Positions 1-12,166 of a stretch of 64,000 nt of DNA are shown piece by piece. The notes beneath the pieces were generated by a model. That model worked only from the letters and a program-made list of their open reading frames with translations. It searched no databases and had not been told where the DNA came from. Numbering within the stretch: position 1 is the first letter of the stretch; the number at the start of each line of letters is the position of its first letter. The stretch lies in NCBI GenBank assembly GCA_018350325.1, contig JAEVLN010000020.1:713796-777795 (forward strand). The letters run 5' to 3'. Position numbers and translations under genes: made by a program. Source of the stretch: Globodera rostochiensis (lineage: Eukaryota; Nematoda; Chromadorea; Rhabditida; Heteroderidae).

Positions 1-2726
1 CCCTTAATAATCTTTATAGTCTGTAATGATTGCGTTAAGAATCCAGAATAAAACAAAAAGTACCGGACTTAAATTGTCGATGCCAAAACGAATGTCATGA
101 ATTTATTATTAATGGGCTTCTGTTCATTCTTCAGGTTGACATCTTCATAGAGGTCAATTTGGCCGCCATCACAGCGTTGGAGTACGCTCGTCGTAAAATT
201 GAGCCGCTGGGTCACGAGGACGCGAAGAAGTTCATGGCCGACGCTGACTTAGGCTGTTCCAGCACTTTTTTGGCACGAGCAGTGAAGAAGCTTTACGGGT
301 TCGTGCCATTTTCGGGGAGAGCTCAGCAAAAGTTGTTGTGATGTCCATTTGTTTGCAGTGAACATGGCGGCAAAATTCTATTCGCCCTGAAGGAGAACCC
401 CCTGGTGGCCGTCCCGATGGTGCTGAGGCGCCTCAGAGAAAAGGACGTGGAGTGCCGCGGTCTTCGCAAGGAATACAACGAAATTTGGCGGGATCAGGTG
501 GAGAAGAACTACCTGAAGAGTCTGGACCACCAGGCGCTGACCTTCAAGGCGAACGACGTGAAGGACATCCGCAGCAAGGGCTTCATCTTGCAGTTGGAGA
601 ACATTTACGATGAGGTGGGTTCAGAAATCGTTTGTTCGTTGGTCAAAACATTTTTCAGAATTTACGAAAAGCCATTGATGCGGGCCAAACCGAAATGGAA
701 AGTGGGCCTCAAGTTGCCATCGAGTACCCGTCCGACCAGCAAGTTTTCCACGAGGCGAATGAATTGCTTTTGCATTACATCAAACGTCAGCCGAATATTC
801 CCAAGAAAGAGAAGGCGAAGATAAAGGAACTGCTGCATTCCGTCGTCCCGAAATTGTTCATGCTGCAGATCGGACTCGCCGTCGGTGCTGACAATGAGGA
901 AGTGGAGACCAGCGGTATTGGACTTTGTCCTTTGCATATCGCAAGTCAAAGCGTTCAGAAAGGAGTGAAGACGAAACTGAACCGACCAAAAGCGATCAGA
1001 AGGCGGGAGGCGACGTCGAAAGGCAGCGGAGCACGCGACTGCGCCGCGGACGGCAGAGACGACAGTCGTTACAGAACGAAGAGGAGGCCAAAAAGGTTGG
1101 AGGCGCCCATTTACAAATTGTTTTAAAAATTATGAATGGGTACATCGTATTCGTTTCCCGCCGTTTCAGAATCCAAACAGTGACGGAGCTGTCCGTGTTG
1201 ATCCAGAAACCGCTCCACCGTCCTCCCACTACGTTGTGAGGCGGAGCGACGAAGCACACCGACTTGACTATGTGCTGTTTTACGGAACCAACCCGTGGGT
1301 TCTGTTTATTCGACTCTATGCGATCATGTGTGAACGGCTGGCGAAGATCAAAAAACGTACTGAAGAGCTCGTCGAGGAGTACCAAGTGGAGCTGGCAATT
1401 CGAGAGAAACAGAAAAAGCTGTACGAAGAGAAGGGTGATTCGGTGGAGGCACAGCTAATGAATGCCGTCGACGTCCATCTGGGACTGCGAGACTTGAAGA
1501 AGCCACTGCAGAACCCGGAAAACTTCTACCAGATCATGTTGCAGGAGATGAAGAATCTGCTTGACGGACAAATTGAGGCGTTGAAGTTTGAGGACACACT
1601 GAGGTATGCGCTTACCTATTTTTGATGATGGAGAGAAATTTGACATTTTTCAGAAGCATGTTCGACACCAGGGCATACGTGTTGTTCACCATGGACAAAC
1701 TTGTGAACACTTTGGTCCGACAACTGCAGAACTTTGTGGGCGACACGACCAGCGGACAATGCATTGATCTGTTCAACAGATATTTCGAACAGCGAGTCAA
1801 TGGGTGCGAACGGGGACAAGACGCCGCTCACGTGGACCAAGACTACAGTGTTGCATTAGAGAAGGTAGATGATCAAAAATTGTTTTAATTTGAATAGTCA
1901 GAACTTTGGTAATTGCACTCTTTCGGCCTTTTGTCTTTTGCATTTCGATGTTCTGAAGGTGTTGCTCAACCAGCACTGTTTCAAAATGTACTTTTTCAAT
2001 CGCGATCATCCTGTCGTCACCATTGAACTCATTGACACGGACGAAACCGACAGTGAAAGCAACGACGAGGAAGAGGAAAGTGCCAATGTGGTGGCTCTGC
2101 AGAACTGGGAGGAGTATCTCAAGGAAGAGGCATGTAGAGAAATGTAATCTGAAGAATGGAAATATTTAATTTTGAAGAGTTGGGATCTCAACGATTCATT
2201 TTCAAGTGAAAAGAGTACGCGGCCAAAACTTTTGGCCAAAAATGTGCGCTACCGTCGAATTTTGGCAAAATTTCTGCAAAACAGTTTTGGTCCTGCTGCA
2301 TCCGTTGCAGGCCAAAGTCCCAACAAAAATTACAGCGAAGAACCTTCAACCAACAAAAAAATGCTGCAGTTTTACGTCAGCAATGGACTTACGCAGTTTT
2401 TTGACGGATTTGAGCCAATTTTGCTGGTCCGGAAGAGTCGGAACAGAAAGGTGGGGGGCCCTCTTCCGAAGCCTAATAATTCTTGTTTTAGGCATTTCGG
2501 AAGAAATCCATTGCAAGTGCGAAGAAATTTCACAATTGGCTGGACAAATTCCACACGGATGACACTGAACTTAGCGTATGCCAAAATAAAGCTTTTTAAG
2601 CAAACGAATATTTAATATTTTTAGGCCCGATGGATGACCACCGGATGCACTTCTCGGCCCTGTCAACACCACGAGTTCAAATTCCTCCGTTTCAATGTGT
2701 ATTCTTCAAAAGACGCGGATGAATGA
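1..2726 (+). pseudogene. Extra copy of the 3' half of SIN3 (partial as seen; left end outside window)
   Basis: This stretch repeats the C-terminal exons of the intact SIN3 gene at 6328-9053 with a constant offset of 6327 bp; exons and introns are essentially identical by eye, and only the first few bases differ by a probable 1-base indel. It starts in the intron before the exon reading [17 protein letters not shown] and runs to the same stop codon (2724-2726). Identity continues to about 2755 and then breaks. No PAH-domain exons are visible because the window begins here, so it may be the tail of a complete tandem paralogue, a truncated duplicate, or a collapsed or mis-joined haplotype. The coding frame is not broken anywhere inside it. 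An AATAAA-like signal follows near 2778. I call it a pseudogene only for want of a visible 5' half. Confidence 0.6.
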
Positions 2727-2755
2727 TTGATGCGTGCTGCAGTCTAATCGATCAT
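1..2755 (+). repeat. Direct duplication, copy 1 (copy 2 is 6328-9082)
   Basis: Direct repeat of about 2.75 kb, same orientation, separated by about 3.6 kb. The right breakpoint is sharp: both copies read ctaatcgatcat (copy 1 to 2755, copy 2 to 9082) and then diverge, apart from a short gapped match (ctgataatttg against aatgataattt). Introns are as well conserved as exons, which implies a recent event or an assembly artefact. Confidence 0.85.
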
Positions 2756-3021
2756 GATCATACTGATAATTTGTAAATATAATAAAAGTCGAATTTCTTT
2801 GTAAGGATATTTCATAGAATTCGTGCCTTAGGCGCCTATTTTGTAATTTTTCTTGCCTAAAATTTTACCATCTAAAAAATAAGTTGTATGAAACTGAGTC
2901 TCCATCGAACAGGACACTTCAGTCCAGAGCTTGACGAAAATTGAAGTTTCACCTTTCGCTGGGGGGAAAAAACTGCTGAAAGCCCTGTTCTAACCCAATT
3001 TCTCTTTGAGCATTAAATAAA
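2756..3021. other. Spacer between SIN3 copy 1 and the intact SIN3 gene
   Basis: 266 bp between the SIN3 copy and the ATG at 3022. An AATAAA-like poly(A) signal lies near 2778. Short AT-rich sequence precedes the start codon; no TATA box or other clear promoter element is visible. This short gap would have to hold both a 3' end and a promoter. Confidence 0.4.
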
Positions 3022-6000
3022 ATGAGTCACAATCATTTCCCAAGTCTTCGTGGGAACGCAACATTAGCCGAACCTCAGGATGTTGCTCGTCAATTCCAAT
3101 CAACAGCTGTTGGTCATGTAACATCTTCGGACATTTCTGTTAGAGTTTCGGGCCCAACATCTTCCGCTGTGGGACATCACCACACAACATTCGTACCACC
3201 GCACGGTGCCATGGCACCTCAACAGACTCATCAACAGGAGCAACTTTCTCAGCTTGTGCAGACCCAACAACAGGAATTGACTGCCTCAACAGCCGCCCTT
3301 CTTTACCAACAAAATCCGCTTCAGCAAGTTCCCGTTGCGCAGACACAAGTTCAACCGAGCGTCAAAAGCAGGGTGATATTTTCAAACTCTTGTTCTTTTT
3401 TTAAATTTTTTTATAGAAACTGCAAGTCGATGATGCATTATCCTATTTGGGTATTTTTTTTTGTTGAAAAATCGCTGATGCGATATTCGTTTTTTGTTTA
3501 GAGAAAGTTCGTCAGCAATTTTCTAATGACCCTCAAGTGTACAATGACTTTCTTGAAGTCATGAAGGAATTCAAATCGCACACGTAAATTTGTTTAATGA
3601 CATTTTATACACTACAATATATTTAAGGATCGATACCAATGGCGTAATCCGACGCGTAAGCCATCTGTTTCAAGCTTATCCCGAATTGATTGATGGCTTT
3701 AACACTTTCCTTCCTCATGGGTATGAAGTGCGAGTTCATGGCAGCCACATCTTCATTTTTGAACCGAACGGGAGCAGCAGTTTGATCAACAACAGTTCCT
3801 TTCCATTTATCTCGACTCTTTTTTTTGACTAACCTTTCAGCGATCGGTGACAATTTGATGGACACTCGAATGGACGGCGTTGTCGCGGTTGCTTCTCCGC
3901 AAATTTCTTCGAACTCGTCGACACTCCATCCAATTCAAAGTCAATCGTTTCTTCAGACTCCGTCTGCCAACGATCCCGCTGTAGCTGGACACCCTGTTAG
4001 ATACGTACAAATTCATCAGCAAAGGGAAAAGGTCATATTTTTGTTTTGCGAGCTTTAAATCAATAGTCGAATTTTAATTGAAGACGATTGCAACAATTCC
4101 GTTGGACATTGAAATGAATTTGGTTGGACCTCATTCAATGTGTCCTCAGCAGTCGAGCCAGGACAACATCCAACAACAGAAAGTTGTTGTCTCTGGGGTA
4201 GAACAGAATGTTCTTCAACAGACTCAGCAGCAGCCAAATTCAAAAGCGGGGCAACAACCGATACATTTCAACGAGGCGTTGGGCTATTTGAACAGAATAA
4301 AGGTTTGTCGGTGGAAGGGACGTGGACAGAAAAAAATTTCGGGTTAAAATTATGCACAATTTTTTGTTGTTGTTGCGAATTCTGCTTTATTTTTGGGGTG
4401 GGGCGAATGGGTCGGCGGTGCCGAGAAAATTTTTGACTTCATTTGTTAAGCTTTGCTTACACGAAACTTTCGACATCCAAAAAATCTTTTTTTTAAGAAA
4501 TGGGCATTTTATGGAGGTGTAGAAAATACTAATAAATTGGTAGCTCATTTAAGGAGAGATTTGCTGATAAACCGGATGTGTACCGAGAGTTTCTGAACAT
4601 TCTGGGTAACTATCAGCAGTGCGAGGGTGACCAGGTGAGGTTTACTGAACGATGGTTGTCATCGAATAAACATGAGTCTATTATATATGAAAAATGGTTG
4701 GGTACGAAACATGCCCGAGTAGGTTGGGTACAAATTGAGTGGGTACGAAACGTACCTTTCGCGTTTAGAAGTGGAGCGAAGCTGAAGTGTATCAGCGAGT
4801 TTCGCGACTTTTCCACAACGAATTGGATTTGATGCGCGACTTCAAATCTTTTTTGCCTGACGCCAAGTTGGACTTTTCCGAGCAGCAAAACGAGCAACAG
4901 AAACCAAAATTGGAAGAAGTGCGAGAAAAACAAAGTTCAGAACAGCAGCAGCAAATGACAGTGCAAACACAAAGCTCAAACAGTAAACCAATGACGACAA
5001 GCACTTCTGCTATTGTTCCTAAAAAGCAAATCGGGAAGGAGCAGTCGAATTTGAACGCCAAGGTCCTTTAAATCAAACCACTGAAAAATATGTTGGAATG
5101 GAGCTTTGGTTCGGATTCTTCGCTTACGAAAACGAAGACTCCTTGAAAAAAAACAACACCATTTTACAGCTTTTCAAATTTCATGGGCAGCTGTACTTGC
5201 CGAAATTTTATTAAAAAAATTTCTTGGAAAATATCAAACTCACTTTATAGAAAGCAAAGGCGCCAGTTAGCAAAATGACTTATGCTGTGAGTGTGTCCGA
5301 AATTTTGGAGGAAATACCGCTGAAGGATTTCGTAATTTTCGAAAAAGTGATCGGTGAGAGTCGTACTTTGCGCAACCGACACCTTTTAGATCCATCGCGC
5401 GCTGCAGAGTGAGACGGTTTTTGAAAATTTCATCCGCACTTTGGCACTGTACAATAAAAATTTGGTGTCGCGATCTGAGCTCACGGATTTGGTCACTCCA
5501 TTCCTAGCGTATATCATCTACGGCCTTTTTGGGGACAGAAAGCGCTCCGTTATATTTCAGTGAGCACCCCGAACTTCTCAAGCAGTTCAAGGACATTTTG
5601 GGCGGACTAGTGACGATTGGGTTGCACCCGCGGAAGCAGCGACCCTTGGAGGATCGTCTTCCGCAAGATCTTGCTGAACACATTGGTCGGTAACCGGAGG
5701 CCCATGGGATGGGATATTTGAGCTCCGAGGAGATCTTTAGAGCATTTTACTTTTACAGATTACAACACATGCAAACAACATGGCGTCAGCTACCGGTGCC
5801 TTCCCGAGGATGCGAACCGTCCCGTTTGTTCTGGCCGAACTGCGCTCTGTGACAAAGTCCTTAACAATTTGTACGTCTCTTTCCCGAAATGGTAAATTGA
5901 CACCCAACCATTTCTAACATTTATGGCATTTTTGTTTAGGTCTTCCGAAGACTCTGCTCCAATCACTTCGAAAAAGTAAACATTTCTATTTTAAGCTTTT

Positions 6001-9000
6001 AGCCGCAAGCAGGCGCGTTGCCAGAAAAAAATTTCGGGGGGGGGGGGGATGTTGCCATTGGGCGCCGGCGCCCTTATGGGCGTTAGTTTTTTCCTGAATG
6101 TTTGATTTTTAAGGGTGTCCGGTTTTATTCATTTTTGTTAAGCACATCAAAAAATGTAATTTTTTTTTTTGTAACTCCATAGAGAAAATTTTGATTTTTT
6201 GACTCAATTTGTTAAGAGATTAGCCCCCAAGAATGTAAATTGCTTTTTAGGTCTCCCTTCGAAGAGTTAATGTATCGCACGGAGGATGAACGCTTCGAGG
6301 TGCCTTTTCAACACTTTCTTTTACCATACCCTAATAATCTTTATAGTCTGTAATGATTGCGTTAAGAATCCAGAATAAAACAAAAAGTACCGGACTTAAA
6401 TTGTCGATGCCAAAACGAATGTCATGAATTTATTATTAATGGGCTTCTGTTCATTCTTCAGGTTGACATCTTCATAGAGGTCAATTTGGCCGCCATCACA
6501 GCGTTGGAGTACGCTCGTCGTAAAATTGAGCCGCTGGGTCACGAGGACGCGAAGAAGTTCATGGCCGACGCTGACTTAGGCTGTTCCAGCACTTTTTTGG
6601 CACGAGCAGTGAAGAAGCTTTACGGGTTCGTGCCATTTTCGGGGAGAGCTCAGCAAAAGTTGTTGTGATGTCCATTTGTTTGCAGTGAACATGGCGGCAA
6701 AATTCTATTCGCCCTGAAGGAGAACCCCCTGGTGGCCGTCCCGATGGTGCTGAGGCGCCTCAGAGAAAAGGACGTGGAGTGCCGCGGTCTTCGCAAGGAA
6801 TACAACGAAATTTGGCGGGATCAGGTGGAGAAGAACTACCTGAAGAGTCTGGACCACCAGGCGCTGACCTTCAAGGCGAACGACGTGAAGGACATCCGCA
6901 GCAAGGGCTTCATCTTGCAGTTGGAGAACATTTACGATGAGGTGGGTTCAGAAATCGTTTGTTCGTTGGTCAAAACATTTTTCAGAATTTACGAAAAGCC
7001 ATTGATGCGGGCCAAACCGAAATGGAAAGTGGGCCTCAAGTTGCCATCGAGTACCCGTCCGACCAGCAAGTTTTCCACGAGGCGAATGAATTGCTTTTGC
7101 ATTACATCAAACGTCAGCCGAATATTCCCAAGAAAGAGAAGGCGAAGATAAAGGAACTGCTGCATTCCGTCGTCCCGAAATTGTTCATGCTGCAGATCGG
7201 ACTCGCCGTCGGTGCTGACAATGAGGAAGTGGAGACCAGCGGTATTGGACTTTGTCCTTTGCATATCGCAAGTCAAAGCGTTCAGAAAGGAGTGAAGACG
7301 AAACTGAACCGACCAAAAGCGATCAGAAGGCGGGAGGCGACGTCGAAAGGCAGCGGAGCACGCGACTGCGCCGCGGACGGCAGAGACGACAGTCGTTACA
7401 GAACGAAGAGGAGGCCAAAAAGGTTGGAGGCGCCCATTTACAAATTGTTTTAAAAATTATGAATGGGTACATCGTATTCGTTTCCCGCCGTTTCAGAATC
7501 CAAACAGTGACGGAGCTGTCCGTGTTGATCCAGAAACCGCTCCACCGTCCTCCCACTACGTTGTGAGGCGGAGCGACGAAGCACACCGACTTGACTATGT
7601 GCTGTTTTACGGAACCAACCCGTGGGTTCTGTTTATTCGACTCTATGCGATCATGTGTGAACGGCTGGCGAAGATCAAAAAACGTACTGAAGAGCTCGTC
7701 GAGGAGTACCAAGTGGAGCTGGCAATTCGAGAGAAACAGAAAAAGCTGTACGAAGAGAAGGGTGATTCGGTGGAGGCACAGCTAATGAATGCCGTCGACG
7801 TCCATCTGGGACTGCGAGACTTGAAGAAGCCACTGCAGAACCCGGAAAACTTCTACCAGATCATGTTGCAGGAGATGAAGAATCTGCTTGACGGACAAAT
7901 TGAGGCGTTGAAGTTTGAGGACACACTGAGGTATGCGCTTACCTATTTTTGATGATGGAGAGAAATTTGACATTTTTCAGAAGCATGTTCGACACCAGGG
8001 CATACGTGTTGTTCACCATGGACAAACTTGTGAACACTTTGGTCCGACAACTGCAGAACTTTGTGGGCGACACGACCAGCGGACAATGCATTGATCTGTT
8101 CAACAGATATTTCGAACAGCGAGTCAATGGGTGCGAACGGGGACAAGACGCCGCTCACGTGGACCAAGACTACAGTGTTGCATTAGAGAAGGTAGATGAT
8201 CAAAAATTGTTTTAATTTGAATAGTCAGAACTTTGGTAATTGCACTCTTTCGGCCTTTTGTCTTTTGCATTTCGATGTTCTGAAGGTGTTGCTCAACCAG
8301 CACTGTTTCAAAATGTACTTTTTCAATCGCGATCATCCTGTCGTCACCATTGAACTCATTGACACGGACGAAACCGACAGTGAAAGCAACGACGAGGAAG
8401 AGGAAAGTGCCAATGTGGTGGCTCTGCAGAACTGGGAGGAGTATCTCAAGGAAGAGGCATGTAGAGAAATGTAATCTGAAGAATGGAAATATTTAATTTT
8501 GAAGAGTTGGGATCTCAACGATTCATTTTCAAGTGAAAAGAGTACGCGGCCAAAACTTTTGGCCAAAAATGTGCGCTACCGTCGAATTTTGGCAAAATTT
8601 CTGCAAAACAGTTTTGGTCCTGCTGCATCCGTTGCAGGCCAAAGTCCCAACAAAAATTACAGCGAAGAACCTTCAACCAACAAAAAAATGCTGCAGTTTT
8701 ACGTCAGCAATGGACTTACGCAGTTTTTTGACGGATTTGAGCCAATTTTGCTGGTCCGGAAGAGTCGGAACAGAAAGGTGGGGGGCCCTCTTCCGAAGCC
8801 TAATAATTCTTGTTTTAGGCATTTCGGAAGAAATCCATTGCAAGTGCGAAGAAATTTCACAATTGGCTGGACAAATTCCACACGGATGACACTGAACTTA
8901 GCGTATGCCAAAATAAAGCTTTTTAAGCAAACGAATATTTAATATTTTTAGGCCCGATGGATGACCACCGGATGCACTTCTCGGCCCTGTCAACACCACG

Positions 9001-9053
9001 AGTTCAAATTCCTCCGTTTCAATGTGTATTCTTCAAAAGACGCGGATGAATGA
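3022..9053 (+). CDS. sin-3: SIN3-family transcriptional co-repressor scaffold
   Basis: Nuclear scaffold of the SIN3/histone-deacetylase complex. The first exon (ATG 3022) encodes a Gln/His-rich N terminus ending near 3374. PAH1 follows: [10 protein letters not shown], then [21 protein letters not shown] and [18 protein letters not shown] (about 3418-3730). PAH2 begins in the exon with NEALGYL-type residues before 4303 and continues with [15 protein letters not shown] and [15 protein letters not shown] (4554-4850). PAH3 is seen at 5390-5610 ([36 protein letters not shown]). The HDAC-interacting block follows ([44 protein letters not shown], then [13 protein letters not shown]), and the C-terminal domain extends to TGA 9051-9053. 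Order and spacing match the family. Introns are 40-250 bp; those near 4310 and 6000 carry MITE relics. Domain identity is certain; individual exon ends are hand-called. Confidence 0.9.
4313..4450 (-). mobile_element. MITE relic (CAGGGACGTAGC family) in a SIN3 intron
   Basis: Reads agggacgtggacag followed by an aaaaaaatttcggg block near 4315-4345, then gtcggcggtgccgag and gaaaatttttgacttc with atttgttaag near 4410-4450. These blocks occur in the same order in the reverse complement of the intact element at 26643-26926. It is degenerate, and no target duplication was found. Confidence 0.55.
6010..6215 (-). mobile_element. MITE relic (CAGGGACGTAGC family) in a SIN3 intron
   Basis: Begins caggcgcgttgccag (6010-6024), then aaaaaaatttcgg with a 14-G run, a GC-palindrome (gggcgccggcgccc), and later gaaaattttgattttttgac and caatttgttaag. 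The block order matches the inverted intact element at 26643-26926. The far terminus is not recognisable. It lies upstream of the duplicated segment, so copy 1 does not show it within the window. Confidence 0.55.
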
Positions 9054-9890
9054 TTGATGCGTGCTGCAGTCTAATCGATCATAATGATAATTTTTAGCAT
9101 GGCCATATTCAGGGAGGATCGTAAATGCACCCTCAACCAACAGAAAAAAGCAGCCATTTTGACTAATTTGCCGTTAAATTCCAATCTTTTCTTTCTGAAT
9201 ACGGACCTTATGATTCTTACTTATACCCACATAATAAAATATACTCATTAATAAATTTGTATCATGGACATTCGCTGGCTCAAAACCCTCGAAAACAAAG
9301 CAGTAGCCAGTTTTCTAAAATTGAGAAGAGTCTTGGTACTCACAGGACTGCTTTCCACCAGATCTCATCCATTACAATTGGAGTTCATGCGAACAAAACA
9401 AACAACAAATTTGAATTTTTAGTTTTTCGAATTTTTCTACGTATACACATAATTTTCTTGATTTTGTCCATTTATTTATGCTTACATATAGAAGATTAAA
9501 CTTAGAGCTTTCTAATGTTACATATGTACCAATATTGTTTTATTTTGTTTAATTTGTGAAGGTATTTCTAATGGATGAGTTGGGTGGGATCCGCTTTGCT
9601 CATCACGCCTCAACCCCTCTTTGCCCCCAGAAGCGAATTTGTGCAAATTTAGTGAACGCATTCGTTAAAAATTAGAATTTCATCTATTTGGGTTTGGGGA
9701 TTGTAATCGTCGAAGCGGACCCGGACAAAAAATCAAATAAATACCCGACTTTTTGTCGGAGATAAATACCCGCCTGGGTTCTAGCCAACTTTGCGCACTT
9801 AAGTTTTAATTTTAATTGAAGGTTTTAGGCAGGATTCTGGTATTTTAATTATCGAATAATTTCGACTCAAAGGCACTTATTGCTGTCAAA
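9054..9890. other. Intergenic region between SIN3 and UEV-1
   Basis: 837 bp of AT-rich sequence with no convincing ORF. AATAAA-type signals occur near 9235 and 9250. A short local repeat (aaataaatacccgac / gataaatacccgcc) lies at 9735-9775. Nothing else is recognised. Confidence 0.4.
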
Positions 9891-10849
9891 ATGTCAGTTG
9901 GAGGTAATTCACAGCATTCGTTTTCCAAATATGCGAATTTTTTAGTCGAAGTTCCACGTAATTTTCGGCTTCTCGAAGAGCTCGAAGACGGACAGAAGGG
10001 AAAAGGGGACGGGACAATTTCGTGGGGGTTGGAGGACGACGACGACATGACACTGAGCCGGTGGACTGGCATGATTATCGGACCCAGCAGAGTTAGTCAA
10101 AGGCTACCGCGGGTGGGGGGGGGGGTGGGCATGTTTTCGCCCACGTAAAAACAATCAAAAAGGCTTTTCAGATGAATTTATTTGTCTAGGAAATGATAGA
10201 AAAGTTTTATTCCAAAAACTTTACTTTTACAATAATAAGTCAATTCTTATAATTTTTTATCCAACTTTTGTAAGATCGGTTCTTTAAATTTTAGATAAAA
10301 AAACATCTCTAGAAGCGGATTTTTTTTCTCTCACGAAATCCAATCTGGGAATGCCTGTGGGACGATATTGGCTTTCCAATTTTTGTGTAAATTGAGTTTT
10401 TCCCCCATCAGACGCCGTTTGAGGGTCGCATTTACAATTTGCACCTCGAATGCGGGCCCAACTATCCGAAAGAGTCTCCGATGGTTCATTTCACTACCAA
10501 AATCAACATGAACGGCGTGAATCAGCAGAACGGACTGGTGGGGGTGGGGGGGAGGGGAGTGCTTTTTCTATCAAATTCCCAACTCCGAAGGTCGACAAAC
10601 GCGTGGTTCCATCGCTGCGCCAGTGGAATACTTCCTACTCCATAAAGACTGTGCTCGAGGACATACGGAGGTGACTAGCCGAAATATTGGCTTTTGAGAC
10701 CATTCATTCATTTGTTGGGAGGGCGTAAATTTACTCAAATTCAACAAAAACTTATTTAAATGAACACTTTTTATGTTTGGCACAGGCACTTGATGACGGC
10801 CAAAGAGAATTCGAAGCTTTCTCAACCCTCCGAAGGTTCGTCGTACTGA
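9891..10849 (+). CDS. uev-1: Ubiquitin-conjugating enzyme E2 variant (UEV-1/Mms2)
   Basis: Catalytically inactive E2 partner of Ubc13 for K63-linked ubiquitin chains in DNA-damage tolerance and signalling. Four exons read cleanly: 9891-10091, 10412-10537, 10591-10670 and 10796-10849. Key segments are [43 protein letters not shown] joined to [19 protein letters not shown], then [20 protein letters not shown] and a short tail [11 protein letters not shown]. The active-site cysteine region of true E2s is replaced as expected for a UEV. Length (about 153 residues) is typical. Introns 1 and 2 contain strong G runs, the second beginning right at the donor (gtgggggtgggg). The ATG at 9891 fits the usual N terminus. 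Confidence 0.93.
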
Positions 10850-11296
10850 CCGTTCCGTTCCGTTCAGTCTGTTCGCCACACGGATAATTAATTCCATTGG
10901 TTTCGTCCTTTTTTTGTTTGTTTGTTTTGCACTTCGGCAGTCGCTTCTTCCCAAAAGAGAGTTTTGGAGACCGTAAAGACTGTGAAAGTTCGTTATTAAA
11001 TTATTATTGAATTAAGGCGATGCTTTAGTGCCTAAATTGGCTCTGTCCCCTCCCCCAATCCTCCCAAATCTCATGCCAATGTCACATTTTGTGTGTAACG
11101 CGTTGATATATCATCAATTTTAGCTCTCTTTTCGTTTTTGGACTCGAATTTTGCGCCTGGAAAAAACAATAAGACTTTCATAATTTTGACTGCCAAATCG
11201 TCATTTATTATTTTTGATGCAATTATTTGTCTTTTTTATTTCCCATTTTATTGGTATATTTTCTGTTTGTTTTGTAGGATTTTTGCTCATATTTTA

Positions 11297-11992
11297 ATGG
11301 TAAGAATTTTGAACTTTTATTTTTTGTGTTTTTAAATTCGCTTAGGAACTTTACTTTGAAATTCTGCGCAAGAAGCAGCATTTGTTGGTGCAGGCGCGGG
11401 AGAATTGGACAGCGAAGGAGCTGAAGAGAGTTGTCGAGGGCATTTTAAAGGTGAAAACGGCGGGCGGGTCAATTAATTCCTTCCGCCCATGAGCCCCGAA
11501 GCGATGTTTCGTGAAGTTTAAGGGTTAATTGGTGTGTCGGGCCTCTGGCCTCCTTGATTAGAATTTTATAATTATTTTCTTGCCTCAATTTAACTTTCCT
11601 TAAAAAACGCAGGTGTCGCCGGATAAGCAATCACTGCGCAAACCGATCAACGAACTGCGGACGGAATGGGAACCAATTGATGAGAAGCAAACGTTACACG
11701 AATTGGGCTTCACAATGAAAAACGCGCGAGCGGACGGTAAAGTCTTTTCTTTTTGGGTAAATGGGGACCCTTTCGCATCATTCGAATAATAGCAAATCGT
11801 TGCTTCAGACCCGGCTGTATTGGCTTTGGTTATGTCAGGTTTGGAAACGGCGGGGTTCGGTGCTAATGCTGTCGACCTCAATTTACAGGGGACGGAAACA
11901 ATCCGGACTTAACCCCGCTGTCGACCCCTCCGCCGGTGCCGGAAGCGATGGCACAGACCAGACAGACGGAGATGGAAATGGGCGAGGAGTAA
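11297..11992 (+). CDS. elb-1: Elongin B
   Basis: Ubiquitin-like subunit of the Elongin BC complex, an adaptor for cullin-2/5 E3 ligases and the elongin transcription factor. Exon 1 contributes only the ATG (11297-11299), directly followed by the donor gtaaga. Exon 2 (11346-11450) gives ELYFEILRKKQHLLVQ and TAKELKRVVEGILK, the elongin-B ubiquitin fold. Exon 3 (from 11613) gives the KQTLHELGFTMKNARAD segment. Exon 4 adds DPAVLALVMSG, and exon 5 the acidic tail GDGNNPDLTPLSTPPPVPE and AMAQTRQTEMEMGEE, ending TAA 11990-11992. The PPxVPE tail matches the family. It lies 448 bp downstream of UEV-1 in the same direction. Confidence 0.88.
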
Positions 11993-12166
11993 CACACTTA
12001 AACACTGCATTCACATTTGCTTTTATGGCTTAGGTGGATTATTTGTGTGTTAAAGATGACGATTGATTCATTCATTAAACAGCGAATTGGGAAGGTCGGG
12101 AACAAAATGGTTGGGGGTGGGGGTACAGATTTGAAAGATCGTTTAAAAAGTGTCCAATCGCATGTG

